NCBI RefSeq assembly: GCF_021917145.1
Contig: NC_061070.1
Location: 8,790,743 to 8,854,742 of the forward strand
Source: Hypomesus transpacificus
Taxonomy: Eukaryota; Chordata; Actinopteri; Osmeriformes; Osmeridae
DNA length: 64,000 nucleotides
Reading direction: 5' to 3'
The notes beneath the pieces are model-generated. The model had not been told where the DNA came from and ran no database searches. It worked only from the letters and a program-made list of their open reading frames with translations. How positions within the stretch are numbered: position 1 is the stretch's first letter; each line of letters opens with the position of its first letter. The translations under genes and the position numbers were made by a program. Below are positions 1 through 11,781 of the stretch, one piece after another.

Positions 1-1040
1 TGCGGCTCTCCTGATCATAGCAAACTGGAATAGAATACATTTATCTCTCCAAATTACATTTCTAATCTAAAGAGGGATACATGCTATAAAGGGATAGGGT
101 CTTTAGGATTTTGCAGAAGGCAGAGCCAAATAGACATGTCCTACACTGAGACAAACACCATTTGTTTTCTTTTTTTTATCATTTGATTGAAATGGGAGAA
201 ATTTGTAATAGATACAAGGAAGTCATGTTTCATAAAAAGACATTTGAAAAACTACAAAGTTTAAGATGTGTGCTAACTTCAGTTTTCATTATAAACATCT
301 ACAATATTTTGTTGAAGGGAAAATGATGTGCTGCTCTGTTGTATCTAGTTCCACCAATCACACCAGTATTAGAACCAAAAAGTTGTTCTTCACAGTGAGA
401 ATGTAGCTAAGATACGTCAGCCTAAGTTAATTGTTATTAATGATTTTTCAGAATAATACATGCCCTGAGAATGTGTCAATAGAAATCCAATACTGTAAGT
501 GTTCTTAATGTGAGAGGAAGAGCCAATGTAATGTAGCTTTCATTGACTTATCCATGGCTAAGCCACAGGCAGTGCAACAGTTCAACACAAGTACTCTGGG
601 ATTTTCCAGTCAATGTCATAGATGATGGCAGCATGGAAAAGAGGCAGAAATGATTTAGCCAAGTGCCAATTATGAGCTAAATTGATTAACCAGTTTTAAT
701 TAGCATCTACGCAAAATTGTCTCGACCATTTTGTAATTACTGATCATCGTGTTTACTGGCATGACTAGGCATCTCACGCATACTTAATCACCATAGGCTG
801 TGATTACAGAGAATAAGATATTACCTGTGGAATCCCTGATACTTGCAAAAGATTACAATTTGGGCAAAATTATCTAATATCCGAAGAATTCAATTATATG
901 TAAAGTATTTACTCACACAGTATAGGAGGACACCAAAGAACAGTAAATATTGAAATGATGTATGTTTAATGTTTAAGTTCAGTTGATATAAACCATCATA
1001 TGTACACAACTGTTACCTATGGAAGAATAGAAGAGAGGAG
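1..1040. other. Non-coding DNA, start of gene-poor region
   Basis: No exon-like reading frame or recognisable repeat is visible. The block at about 660-890 is rich in TAATTA/TTAATT-type motifs in non-repetitive sequence, the look of a conserved non-coding element. Conservation cannot be tested from one sequence, so that is inference only. Confidence 0.4.
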
Positions 1041-1044
1041 AGGA

Positions 1045-1450
1045 TGTGCTGGGCCTCATCCAGCAGGGAACAATACCTCCTGAGAGGAGAGGAGGGGAGA
1101 GGAGAGGAGGGGAGAGGAGAGGAGGGAACGAGAGGAGAGGAGAGGAGGGGATGGGAGGAGAGGAGGGAAGAGGAGAAGAGAGCAGAGGAGGGGAGAGGAG
1201 GGGACCAGAGGAGAGGAGGGGAGAGCAGAGGAGGGGAGAGGAGGGGACGAGAGGAGAGGAGGGGAGGGGAGAGCAGTGGAGGGGAGAGGAGGGGACCAGA
1301 GGAGAGGAGGGGAGGGGAGAGGAGAGCAGAGGAGGGGAGAGGAGGGGACGAGAGGAGAGGAGAGGAGGGGAGGGAGGAGAGGAGAGAAGGAGGAGAACAT
1401 TTGCTGGTCCTCATCCAGCAGGCAACAGTACCTCCCTCTGCTTCGAGAGG
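1045..1450. repeat. GA-rich minisatellite between duplicated flanks
   Basis: From about 1082 to 1397 the plus strand is almost entirely purine, built from variants of GAGGGGAGAG with occasional C interruptions (GAGCAGAG, GGGACGAGAG, GGGACCAGAG). Both ends carry similar non-repeat segments: CTCATCCAGCAGG followed by AACA.TACCTCC occurs at about 1053-1078 and again at about 1409-1435. The tract therefore probably lies inside a larger duplicated unit. Long open reading frames across it on both strands are low-complexity artefacts. Homopurine tracts of this kind can form triplex (H-) DNA, which is inference here. Confidence 0.85.
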
Positions 1451-4400
1451 TCTGAAGGGTAGGAGGAGTGGTTTTAATTTGAGGAATGCACCAGCACTAT
1501 ATTTCACCCTCTGCTGTTGTCTCGCATTATCTTGGTAAACATCCCAGGTACTAATTTGATATACTGTCGAGCAGGCAGTGTTTCATCCTGCTCCCTGCGT
1601 GATTGATGAATGACTGGGAGATGAAACTGGGACAAAGATTTATGGCGCACCAGCACATAGAATATGTATGATTATCAGCTGCATGCTGAAAGTTTGAATG
1701 ATAGGCACTAGGAGAGATCTACTAAATGACTCAATTGGAGTAAGGGAAAGGGAGTGTCTCCATTTTCTTCTCTCTGCATTTCTTAGCTTTTTTGATCTAA
1801 GTGGGGCTGATTTTCTGAACATCTACTGGATACAGACTGTCAATATGTTTAGGCTCAGCTTTGTAATGTCATTTCTCATCAAATGCATTTTGCTGTATCA
1901 TTTATACCTGTACAAAAATATCACATCAACTCTTCAGGCTGTGGGCCGAGTCAACAACACAGAGTACTTTATCTCATCCAAGCGAAATGCTCAAGGTTTG
2001 TCTTTTGCACTACAGTAATTCTGTCATTCCTACAATTTAGTTCTAATACCCATTGGCATGTCTGAGCACTTTGAACAGTCAGCTCCTAATTGATCGATGG
2101 GACGGCGACATAAATCCCAAAGCCGGCATTCTTTATTGATCCTACAGGAGCGCTTTACTGCCTTTCTGTATGTGTCACTTCCCCAGCCCACACATGCTAA
2201 GTAGGAGGCATATTTTACCCACAGAGGGCATTATCGCATGCAGACTCTGCTATTGTTATCTGCATCTGTGAATTACTGCGCACCACCGTGACTTGCATGG
2301 CACCCATGAGAGGGCTTGGATTTCTGTTTGCCCCAATTTATATATTTACACAAGGGTTGTAAATAGCCTAACATTAATACATCAAGACGGATCCTTGACA
2401 ATGTTCTTTATGAATTGTTGGTAAGAGTAGCTTTGAAAAGCTGCTACAAGGTGGACCTAGACCTCATACTTGACTGAGTAACTTCACTTAGAAAAACATA
2501 TCATATGCAGTCTCAGAGCTATTCCTGAAATGCACGTTGCTGATAAGACGGTCATAGGAATTGCACATCCTCGGGGGAAAGTGATTCTGGACACAGGAGG
2601 TTTCTGGGAACATTTTCCACTGCAGGTCTCGTAGAAGGAGCGAGGCCAGCTCTCAGACCAGCCTGGTGAGACGTGACTCACCCTGCCTGCGTTCATGTGA
2701 CAGTGGCACGTGTCCAAGTGCTGTCTGCGAGGTGAAACAAGGAGAGGACTTGTCGTCTCATAATTGTAATTTAATAAAGATCCCACATGGTATCAGCAGG
2801 GCCTGACAGCCAAGGCCTTCCGGCGCTTGTTAATGCAATTGTTCTGGTTCAGACGGCCTTGTCACAAATCACCCTGGAAGTTAGGTGACAGGTAGCAGAC
2901 CTCACGGATACGTCCTGTGGGGCTCAGAGGAGTCCTGGAGGAGGGCCAGGGAAAAGGCGGTGTGTTGCCTAGCCAGACGGAAAGACAGCCAAGGAGCTGA
3001 CACTGAACCGTTGTTATAATAAGGAGGGCGAGATGCGGACAGACGAGGACTAGCCGGATTTAGAAAATAAACTGTAGAAAGCCATTCATTTCAGTGGAGT
3101 AGTAAATCTGTGCTTTAATGCTGGACAGAAAGCAGACTGTATGGTTCTTGGACATGATTAACAGAGGTTCTAACGACAGAACTAGCAAACACATCATAAA
3201 CACAGATGAGGGGTAAAATATGGTATGCATGACAGTTTAAGAAAAAAAACTGGCAACGTTTGACAGACACTGATAAACAAAAACGGCAGGCATTGGCATG
3301 TCGAAGAGCCTCTCTCCAAAATGGTGGCCCCCGAGATAAAAACAATGGGGTAAATCGGAATAACCTTTCTTGCGTGCATTCCTGCCTTTCGCTCTGGTAT
3401 TGATGTATAGCTGATGTTATATTAGCTACATGCCAAAATACATTTTACACGTAGTGCTCTAAACAGCCCACAGCCAGAGGCTCATAAATCGCTTGTCTGT
3501 GTCTGGAGTTGGTGAACAAATGTAGCTCATGGTCACTGCGGGGAGAGATGGTGCATATCTAGCAGGGCAGAGTCCCTGGGCAGGGCCAGCACTCGGTGGT
3601 GCCAGGGATATTTGTGAGACAAGAGGATAAAGAGAGGAACAACTGACTGCCTCTCTGTCAAAAAAACGAAGAGGTGCAATAATTTATGTGTCCGTTTAAT
3701 CAGGCTGAGTGCATGAAGGCAAATGTTTGCATATTGTCATGTTGTGCATGTTTTATATCAAACTGACATACCTTTCTCCTTGCTTGGATGCTAGGACGGC
3801 ATGGTACGTGTCAAATTCTAAAGGAACTGTCATTACATCAATGTTTATAATCATAAGAGAATACAGAAAGAGTTCACACTGGTGTTATTTTGAATTATCA
3901 AAATGATTTGGAATGTTCCGGCTGGCAGAGATTGTCACCGTCATTCCATTTTGGAGGAGGAACAGAGGTTGTTTTTGTTCTTTTTAATCTCAGCTATAAC
4001 CTTCAGTGTTCTCCTCTGACGGGAAATGCAGTGTATCAACTAGGGATGACACCAGTGTTGGTGATATATACAGAACTGTACTTCCCCTAGATAACTCTAA
4101 TAGCACAGAGCCCTGTTTCAGTCCCTCTCCCATCCTGAACAACCAAGAGGGAAATCCCTGAAGAAAGACAAGTGGGTTGTTCAAATAAAGTGATACTTTG
4201 AAGTGAGTATGCTTGAATCTCAAGATGATTTACCCAAATCCTCAGATGACATCTTAGAATTAGGGGACAGGCGCCCAGGCGTTCCAGAAAGATCTCTTTG
4301 GTATCTGGGTATCCATTTTCTTTTGGAGAGGATGTTTTGGGCTGTTACTGAAGATGTTTTTTTGTTTGGTGTGGGTGCATGCGTAGGAGAGTACCTGCAG

Positions 4401-6866
4401 GTATGTGTGTGTGGTTGAAGTGACACTATCCTGACTGGTAGTGAAGGAACAAGCTTCGTGTACATGTGTCTGAGACCAAGGTAACGTGTGGGCCACCATA
4501 TGGCTCTTGGCCCCAAGTCTGAAGGGCTTTAAGAGAAGAAATGAGCACAGGAGAAAGGTATGTATCTATCAAAAAACAGGGACACAAGCCAAGATACTAT
4601 ACAACACAGATGAGGTAAGAATAGACGTGCTGTATGATATCTTGAACACAGTTAGGAGTGTGCAATGAGATTGCAGAAGTTCGGTCGAGTTCTGTACAAA
4701 TTCTTGTTGGCCATTATTTTGGCATTGGTAGAGACAAATGTGATCCAAATGAGAGGATAGAGAATTGGTTGAGTTTCATTAAGCGGTGTGCCACTAATGC
4801 TAGCCATAATTAGTAACGCTAGTTAAGATATGTTTCTTGTAAGATGTGGCGGTTTTGTCCAAGTATCATCTTTCAATGACATAAAAATCTAAGAGGGAAT
4901 ATGGATATAATATATTTATGTTTATGTGTTATACATCCATTGGATGGCAGTACTGAGTAAAGTTTTCATCATATTGCAAAATGTACAAATTGTTAGATTT
5001 CTTGGTGAAGTATGAATATATAGGCCACTAAGCCACCATGCAGTTGTCTGGTGGTGAATGTATACGTTTATACCTCATGATATTATGAGATGAGCTTTAA
5101 TTTGCAATATCAGGGTCCTTAAAGTCCAGCTCAATCAGGTTAATGTATATTTAATAAATCAAAGTAAAGGAAATACATTTTATTTGTATTTTTCAATCCA
5201 TCCTCCATGCATTTTTTCCGGAAAGGATAAGGTGTTGTCTTCATTTACAGACACACACACACACACAGATCCTCTCTACTCTGCTTATCTCTGGCAGTCA
5301 ATAAGAAGCCGAGGGGATTGGCAGTGCTCTGTCTTATTTACAGGACATTTGTTGCACTTGACATTTATCGTGGCTCCGGGGCCGTGAACTTCATGCAAAC
5401 GTCACTGAAGCATTCAATGTCAGAGCCCGGGGCCTAACTCTGCCTCCACATCATCACAAGTCTTTTCACGCTAAGATAAATCACTTCTATTGGACCCCAA
5501 GCACAGGGAGATAAAGGGGGGTGGGGTGGGGCCAGAGAGAGAGGAAGCGAGGAGGAGAGAGATATTCTAGGATAGGAATATCCTGGGGTTAAGGCCAACC
5601 AATCTAGGCCTTGTTTTGTCCTCGTTAATTGTCACATGCATCTGAACAAATATCACTACCCATTAAGGAGGCAGCATATGGTAAATGTTCTTTAGATTTC
5701 AGGGGATGTAAACATTGTGACCACTGTCCTTGATGGGTCATGGCCACGGGATAGGAGAAGCCTCCATCTTCACAGTCTGCAAGACACAGCCACATGGCCA
5801 GAAGGGATGCCACTGACTATGTGTGTGTACAGGGGGTAGATATCTGTATGCACTATTGGCAGAGACCTATTGCCCACAGCTAGTATCTGCTTAGAAAGGG
5901 ATACCTAAATATACTAAGTACCAGAAATTCCAGCAGATTAACCGGTGGGGTTAGCCTTATGGTCTGAGAGAGAGGTAGGGATGTTTCATCAACATTTTCA
6001 GAAATTAACATTTATTTTCAAACATTTCTGTTGATAGAAAAGCAATTTATCATTTTGTTATTAGTTAGTTATACTAAACATGGACCATTATATATTCCAA
6101 ATCTAACATAACACCTCCTTGGACTAAATGCTGCAGTGTGTGGGCTTTATAGTCAACACTAGTGTGTGAAATATGTAAACTAGCTGCATGCAGTGAACTG
6201 CAATTTCACTGATTTCCCATTAGATGGTGCTGTTTTTTACAATCAAAATACTTTTAAACATTTCAACAAGATTAAAGTTCACTGTCAGTATTCTAATTAT
6301 ATTGCACCTCTATTTAATACTTGAGTATTGGGTTAATGTACAATGAATGAAAATGAAATACAAACACTTTTATTAATAACCTTTGGCTAATTTTCCTGAA
6401 AGCTTTCCTGTAATTTTACACCCCTTTACAACCGTTTACACCAATAATGAGAGAATTGTTTTCTGGAACATTTAGAATGGCAGACAATTTGAAATGCGTC
6501 CTTAAAATCCTCTTGTCATGGGTGATTTATCTGTTCCAAGTTAGGGTCAGGGTACAGGGCTTTAGGGAGCATAACAGTGGTCAGCTAGAACTAATATAGG
6601 GCTTTTAAGAGAATCTGTACTCTATATACAGTACAAAACGTCATAGATGTGGGCCTTCACCAGGGTTTGAGAGCAGAATGATGAAGGGGGCCTTAGGACC
6701 TCACCACATCTCCTCAGCTGTGAGAGCAATATATTTTCATGCAGTCAGCGTCCAATTATAAATCAACAGCTTCTCAATTCCATAAGTGATTCATGACTAT
6801 TAGCGACGATCATTTACAGAAGTGGTTTGAGATGTTATTCGGTAGCGGCTGTAATTTACAAATGAT
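1451..6866. other. Non-coding DNA with short microsatellites
   Basis: I see no gene. The reading frames are short, lack coherent splice borders and have no recognisable protein motifs. A (CA)n microsatellite lies at 5251-5267 and a purine-rich patch near 5516-5565. The rest is unique-looking, moderately AT-rich sequence. Confidence 0.5.
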
Positions 6867-6887
6867 GGGGGGGGGGGGGGGGGGGGG
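6867..6887. repeat. 21-base G homopolymer
   Basis: An uninterrupted run of G on the plus strand sits between AATGAT and AATATT. Runs of this length are prone to slippage and to sequencing or assembly error, so the exact length is uncertain. On the G-rich strand it could fold as a G-quadruplex. Confidence 0.9.
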
Positions 6888-9800
6888 AATATTACAGTTG
6901 TATTTTTCTCCTCTGACAATGTGGTAGGCAATCTTGAGGATAAATGTGATATCTTGTGAAAGCTTGATTCCAGTCCTTAACATTGTTGGTGACCACAGAG
7001 GGAGACTGAAACATATCCTTCTGATTACCTCCTCAGAAGAACTACAAATCCACAAGATTCGTTACAATGGATGAGGAAAAATGAACAGGAATACTTAAGT
7101 TGGTTAATTCCAGATCTTCTAGATATCAAGTTAAACTTAGAAGAAAATGATCCCTATATATTTGAACAACACATCTTTTGTTTGCTGGCAGACACCACAT
7201 AAAGGCAGAGTAGATTAAATGTAATTCAGGCTGAGCTAAATAGGAGAGGTACATGGTTGACATCATGGTGCCTCTTAGGAGTGCTTCCTCTCTCCTTTCT
7301 CTGTGGCCTCCAGCCACAGTTGCCTAAGGCATACTTTTAGGGACTTAAAAAAACATGAATAAACCATTTGACAGTTGACTCAAGCGAAAGATCTGTGCAA
7401 TTGATGTATAGCCTGATTTGATTTGACTCAATAATCAAGAATTACGTGGGAATGTGTTCTGAACATAGTGATTGGAGTATTTGTGTGAAGATTGTTCGTT
7501 GGTGTGTTGTCTGTATGTGTGTGAGTTGGGGGAGGGTCGGTGTGTATCCCTCCAGCCCCACAGATGCTGTAGGCTACATCTCAACAGCTACTCTTGCACC
7601 TGTGTGACGCTGACAACATCAACTGCAATTCCCCTTCCCTCTTCCCCGCCGAGACAAAGGTCAGGGGAAATTAGAGGGATGTGGAAGAAACCCCTGTCCT
7701 CCTGCATTAGCCTCATGGCCCCAGACACTCTGGCTAATGTGACCTAAACATCAGGGCAGGGTCATTATTCCAAATAGAAGACCACTTAACTTCCTTACTC
7801 CCCTCTGCCGAGGACACCGGTGTGGTTGGAGATGAAGGCCCAATGTTGGGTTTTCTCCCCAAAGCCTGTCCCATTATGGAGGCTTTTTTCTGTCTCCCAT
7901 TGAGTGTAATTCCAGCACACCCTGGGTGAATTAATTAATCACAAAGCTGGCTTGGTATCAAAGGTAAATATTATTTAATTATACTCCCTGCGTCTTTGTT
8001 AAGAAGCCAACTGTCAGCTTGTAGTAAGTGGGCTGCGGCCCTCAGTGGCGCCCAAGGCATACATGCGTGTGTGTGTGTGTGTGTGGGGGAACACAATCGT
8101 GAGAGATAGAGAGAGGAAGAGAGAGAGAGAAAAAAAGAGAGTGCTCAGCTAAGTGGAAGGAACCGGAATTAACAGGTACATAGAGACGGAGGGATCGCCG
8201 GGCTTCCCTGTGGAGCTGGATGAGTGGCACATCACTGACAGCACCCAACGAACAAGTGACACATCCCCTTTAACATGGAGGGGGATGACAAAAGTGCAGC
8301 ACCCAAACGGAACACTCCATCAACCTTATACACAGGGAGACTTTACATTCATTCCAGCACAGGGTCACGCTGATCCAGGCTGTGTTTTCACATTACAACC
8401 ATCTGACTCTGCTACAGCGGCCAGTGTTACGCTCAAGTCAATCCCATTGGGGTCGATACATAAAAGCAACTTGTTAACCATCATCCACCAGCAGGCCACA
8501 GTCTCTACCCTCAACAGCCTTCGTGACATGTATTGATAATCAGACATATTTATTGATGCTGTTAAAAGGAGATTGAGCATGTGTCAAGTAGCAGCCAGCC
8601 TCAATAACAGTCACCTCCTCTGACCCCCAAGTGAACGTATCAGTTGCATTCACCCACACCTCTGCTGACGATAAATTGATGCAGGCAAGATGAACTGGAG
8701 AGGTCACATTCTTTCATGTAGCAGTTTGTGTTGAACATCTGTGTCTTGTTATCCAGTCTGGTTGCAGCCATGGTGCCCAGAACGATGATAATACCATTTG
8801 CATTGTCATACATGAAGACATCAATCCAATGCCGTGTGTTGGTCGTGACCACATTTAAACTAGCACAGTAGCGAAAACCACATGGGCTGTGAGTCACAGG
8901 TAGGTGATAGGAGGGGCTTGTCACCAGCCAGATGCTGTTTATAGCACAGAGGCCCCAGATAAACCATTTGTTGGACAAACAAGGTAAATGAAGCATAATT
9001 GGAAGCCCATTACTAAATTGAAAAACGGGAGCCTTTTGTTTTAACTGTGTTAGAATCGAAGATAGGGCGCCTCTCTCACTCTGTAAACCCGAATCAAACG
9101 AAAGGGCTCAATAATTATAATGTTCTGGATCCTTCTGAGGGGCGAACAAAATCAATAGACTAAGGACAAAGAACCTATAGCCATCACTTAATTCTCTTAT
9201 CAGGGGTGATTTAGGGGAAGAGGAGGATGTTAAATAACTGTAAATCTTTATCTATGACTGGGTGGCTGCTTTATGGCAGCTCTTGCAGCCTTTCTCAGAC
9301 AGAATGTCCATACCTTCTGTGAGATGCACAATTTATAGCTTTACTACCCTTTGTCTTAAAGAGCAGAGAGACATACCAGGCAGGAAGGAGATAACAGCCA
9401 CATCTGAGGAAGCTGGGGAAAAAGGGGGGGGGGGATCGGATTCCATCGTTGCCATAGACATGTGTCTCTGTGACAGCTTTATGGTCCATGAGCCTGGCTT
9501 CTATTTTGGGAGGAGGTGTCCCTCTCCTCTTTCTCCACCACCACTCCCCCTCCCCCCCCCCCGGCCCCCAACCACCACCACACACACCTTTCCTAACCCC
9601 AAAGTCTCACCACTCAACCCCAAAACCCTGCCCCTTGTGAAATGAGAGAGATTAAAATGTCAGATTTATCTCTACGGCGGTCAGATTTTGCTCAGCTTGT
9701 ATGTGCAAACCCCCCCCCCCCTCCAAACACACAAACACACAGCTCTTCTTCACACCCACCTAGAGGTCACAAGGAGGACTGTGAAGGAAGGGGGATTATA

Positions 9801-11150
9801 GAAGGAGGGAGGAGGATGGTTCTTTTTCACCACAAAGTCATGGGGTCCTATGAACTGGGCAGACGTTTCCTCGTATTTTCTCCTTGCGCTGACAACCAGT
9901 TTATTGTTTCCCTTGATAAGGCTACAGTGTTCCCGGTAATGGGAATTAGAGGGAGGCGTAACTCACCCAGATACAGGGTGAGACTGAATCAATAGACAAT
10001 AGGAGATTTCTTATGGATGCTAAAGGCACTGTTATTATCGGGGACCATTAAAAAGACTCTGGCCTGTGTTTGGCATTTGTCTGGAGGGAGAACTAGATGT
10101 GGTGTGAAGACCAGAATTATCCACTGCACTTAACTTGAACCCTCGGTCATAAGGGCCACATCATGTACAAATGACCCTTACAGCATACACTAAGCTTTAA
10201 TGACAGTTGCTGTTAGCTTGGGACAACTGACTTTGTACTGTCATTGACCTTACACATGACAACGTGACTGATGAAGGTGTCATGTGATTGAACTCAGTAC
10301 AGGCCTCATGTTGGAACTTGGGACAGTTCATGCATTGTACACAGTTGCTTTACATTAACTGTGATAACAAAAGCTAGTGAATTGCATTTAAAACCAGTGC
10401 TGCAGTTGTAACTACCGAGTGGATAAACAAACTAATAAACAAGAAAACTGGGATAAACTATGGATTTTTTGTTGTCACAATCAGAATGATTAAACAATGA
10501 TCGGATCAAAAGTGATATCCTGTACTTTGAACGTTTCCACCAGCTGCTATAAGAGTGTGTGGCCCACAGCTAGAGGTTCTGGCATTACAAGAGTGTGTTT
10601 GAGACACACAGGGAGACCAGGAATCATTGGTGCTCAGGCCAAAAACACCATAGGCGGTTTCCCAGTTGTATTGGGGTAGACATGTACAGTATGTAGATAA
10701 TCGGACCTCTTACTACACTAAGTGGTTGTGAGGAAGCTAGCAGACACTCTACTCTACTTTAATCTACTGTTATGGTCTCGGCTAAGGAGAGAGACAGCGA
10801 TAGAGAGAGTGGGCAAGAGAAAGAGAGTGGGTGAGAGAGAGTAAGAGAGATCAAGAGAGAGAGTGAGCGAGAGTGAGGGAGATTCCCCTACAGCCGTGGA
10901 ATATATTAGCAACTCTGCGTCTAAGGGGGTGTTAATAATTACTCATTGGAGCCATGTGACACGCTCAATAAATGAAACTTCCTCCTTAAGTTTTAAAGGC
11001 AAATGCATATTGTGGTTATCACTAAGTGTCTGCCCTATTCATGTGCGCGTGTAATCTATTGTAACAATGTGTTACCCCAACTTAGTAACTAGACCCAGCA
11101 GCTGACTACAGCTGAGTGAGCAATGTGCCAATAAAGAGGGGGGAAAAACC
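6888..11150. other. Non-coding DNA with microsatellites and homopolymers
   Basis: No gene is seen. It contains a (TG)n tract at 8066-8084, a GA-rich patch at about 8100-8140, short G or C runs near 9423, 9547 and 9710, and a GA-rich patch at about 10780-10880. The segment at about 7890-7990 carries several TTAATTAAT/TATTTAATTA motifs in non-repetitive sequence and may be a regulatory element (inference). Confidence 0.45.
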
Positions 11151-11154
11151 TCTG

Positions 11155-11305
11155 GAGATAAATTAGTGCATTAATGGCCGCACATGTGTCTTCACAAATA
11201 ATAAATTCCACTCCATCAAGCGGTAATTTAATTATAAATTATGTATTCGACTGCCATGAATTATTTGTGCTCGTTATTAGTTAAATTGGAGTCCAAGCAA
11301 AACTA
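11155..11305. promoter_or_regulatory. Candidate conserved non-coding element
   Basis: This AT-rich block has dense homeodomain-type cores (TAATTTAATTATAAATTA, ATTATTTGTG, TTATTAGTTAAATT) in non-repetitive sequence and no coding potential. Such blocks are typical of vertebrate developmental enhancers in gene-poor regions. In human the interval beyond ACTR2 and SPRED2 leads to the MEIS1 gene desert, so a developmental enhancer would fit. This is inference; only alignment to other fish can test it. Confidence 0.25.
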
Positions 11306-11747
11306 GGCTGATTTAAATGAATACCTTTTTATTTCTAGATAGTGATAGAGAGTTACTGACCTGACACAGACAGATTATGAAAACGTTGTTGCCAAAGGGG
11401 AATATATAACATTTTATAATTTGTTAACTGACAAATACTTTTTTGGGGGACGTTGCATGACTTTGTGAGCCATAACATCTGTTTCTTGAACAGCTGCACA
11501 TCCAAAGCAATCATTACATTCTTGGTAAACACCCAAACCGTAACCAAACACATTAAATATCTGGTTTAGATGGGGAGAGTTGGCGATAATCTTCCAGTTC
11601 TGACAACACCACATCTGGAAGGTAAATCTACAGTAATACCAAGCCCCTTGTACAGATGTGGCACAATGAAAGCAAGACAGAAACAGGTGATATTAGATTA
11701 ACTAACCATTAGATCACCCTCCCGGAATGTTATGTAGATACTGTGTG

Positions 11748-11781
<34 letters not shown>

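Noticed and set aside
1013..1538. Several overlapping 114-164-codon frames on both strands
   Set aside because: They are produced by the GA/CT-rich minisatellite: all frames are open and low complexity, with no start or splice context.
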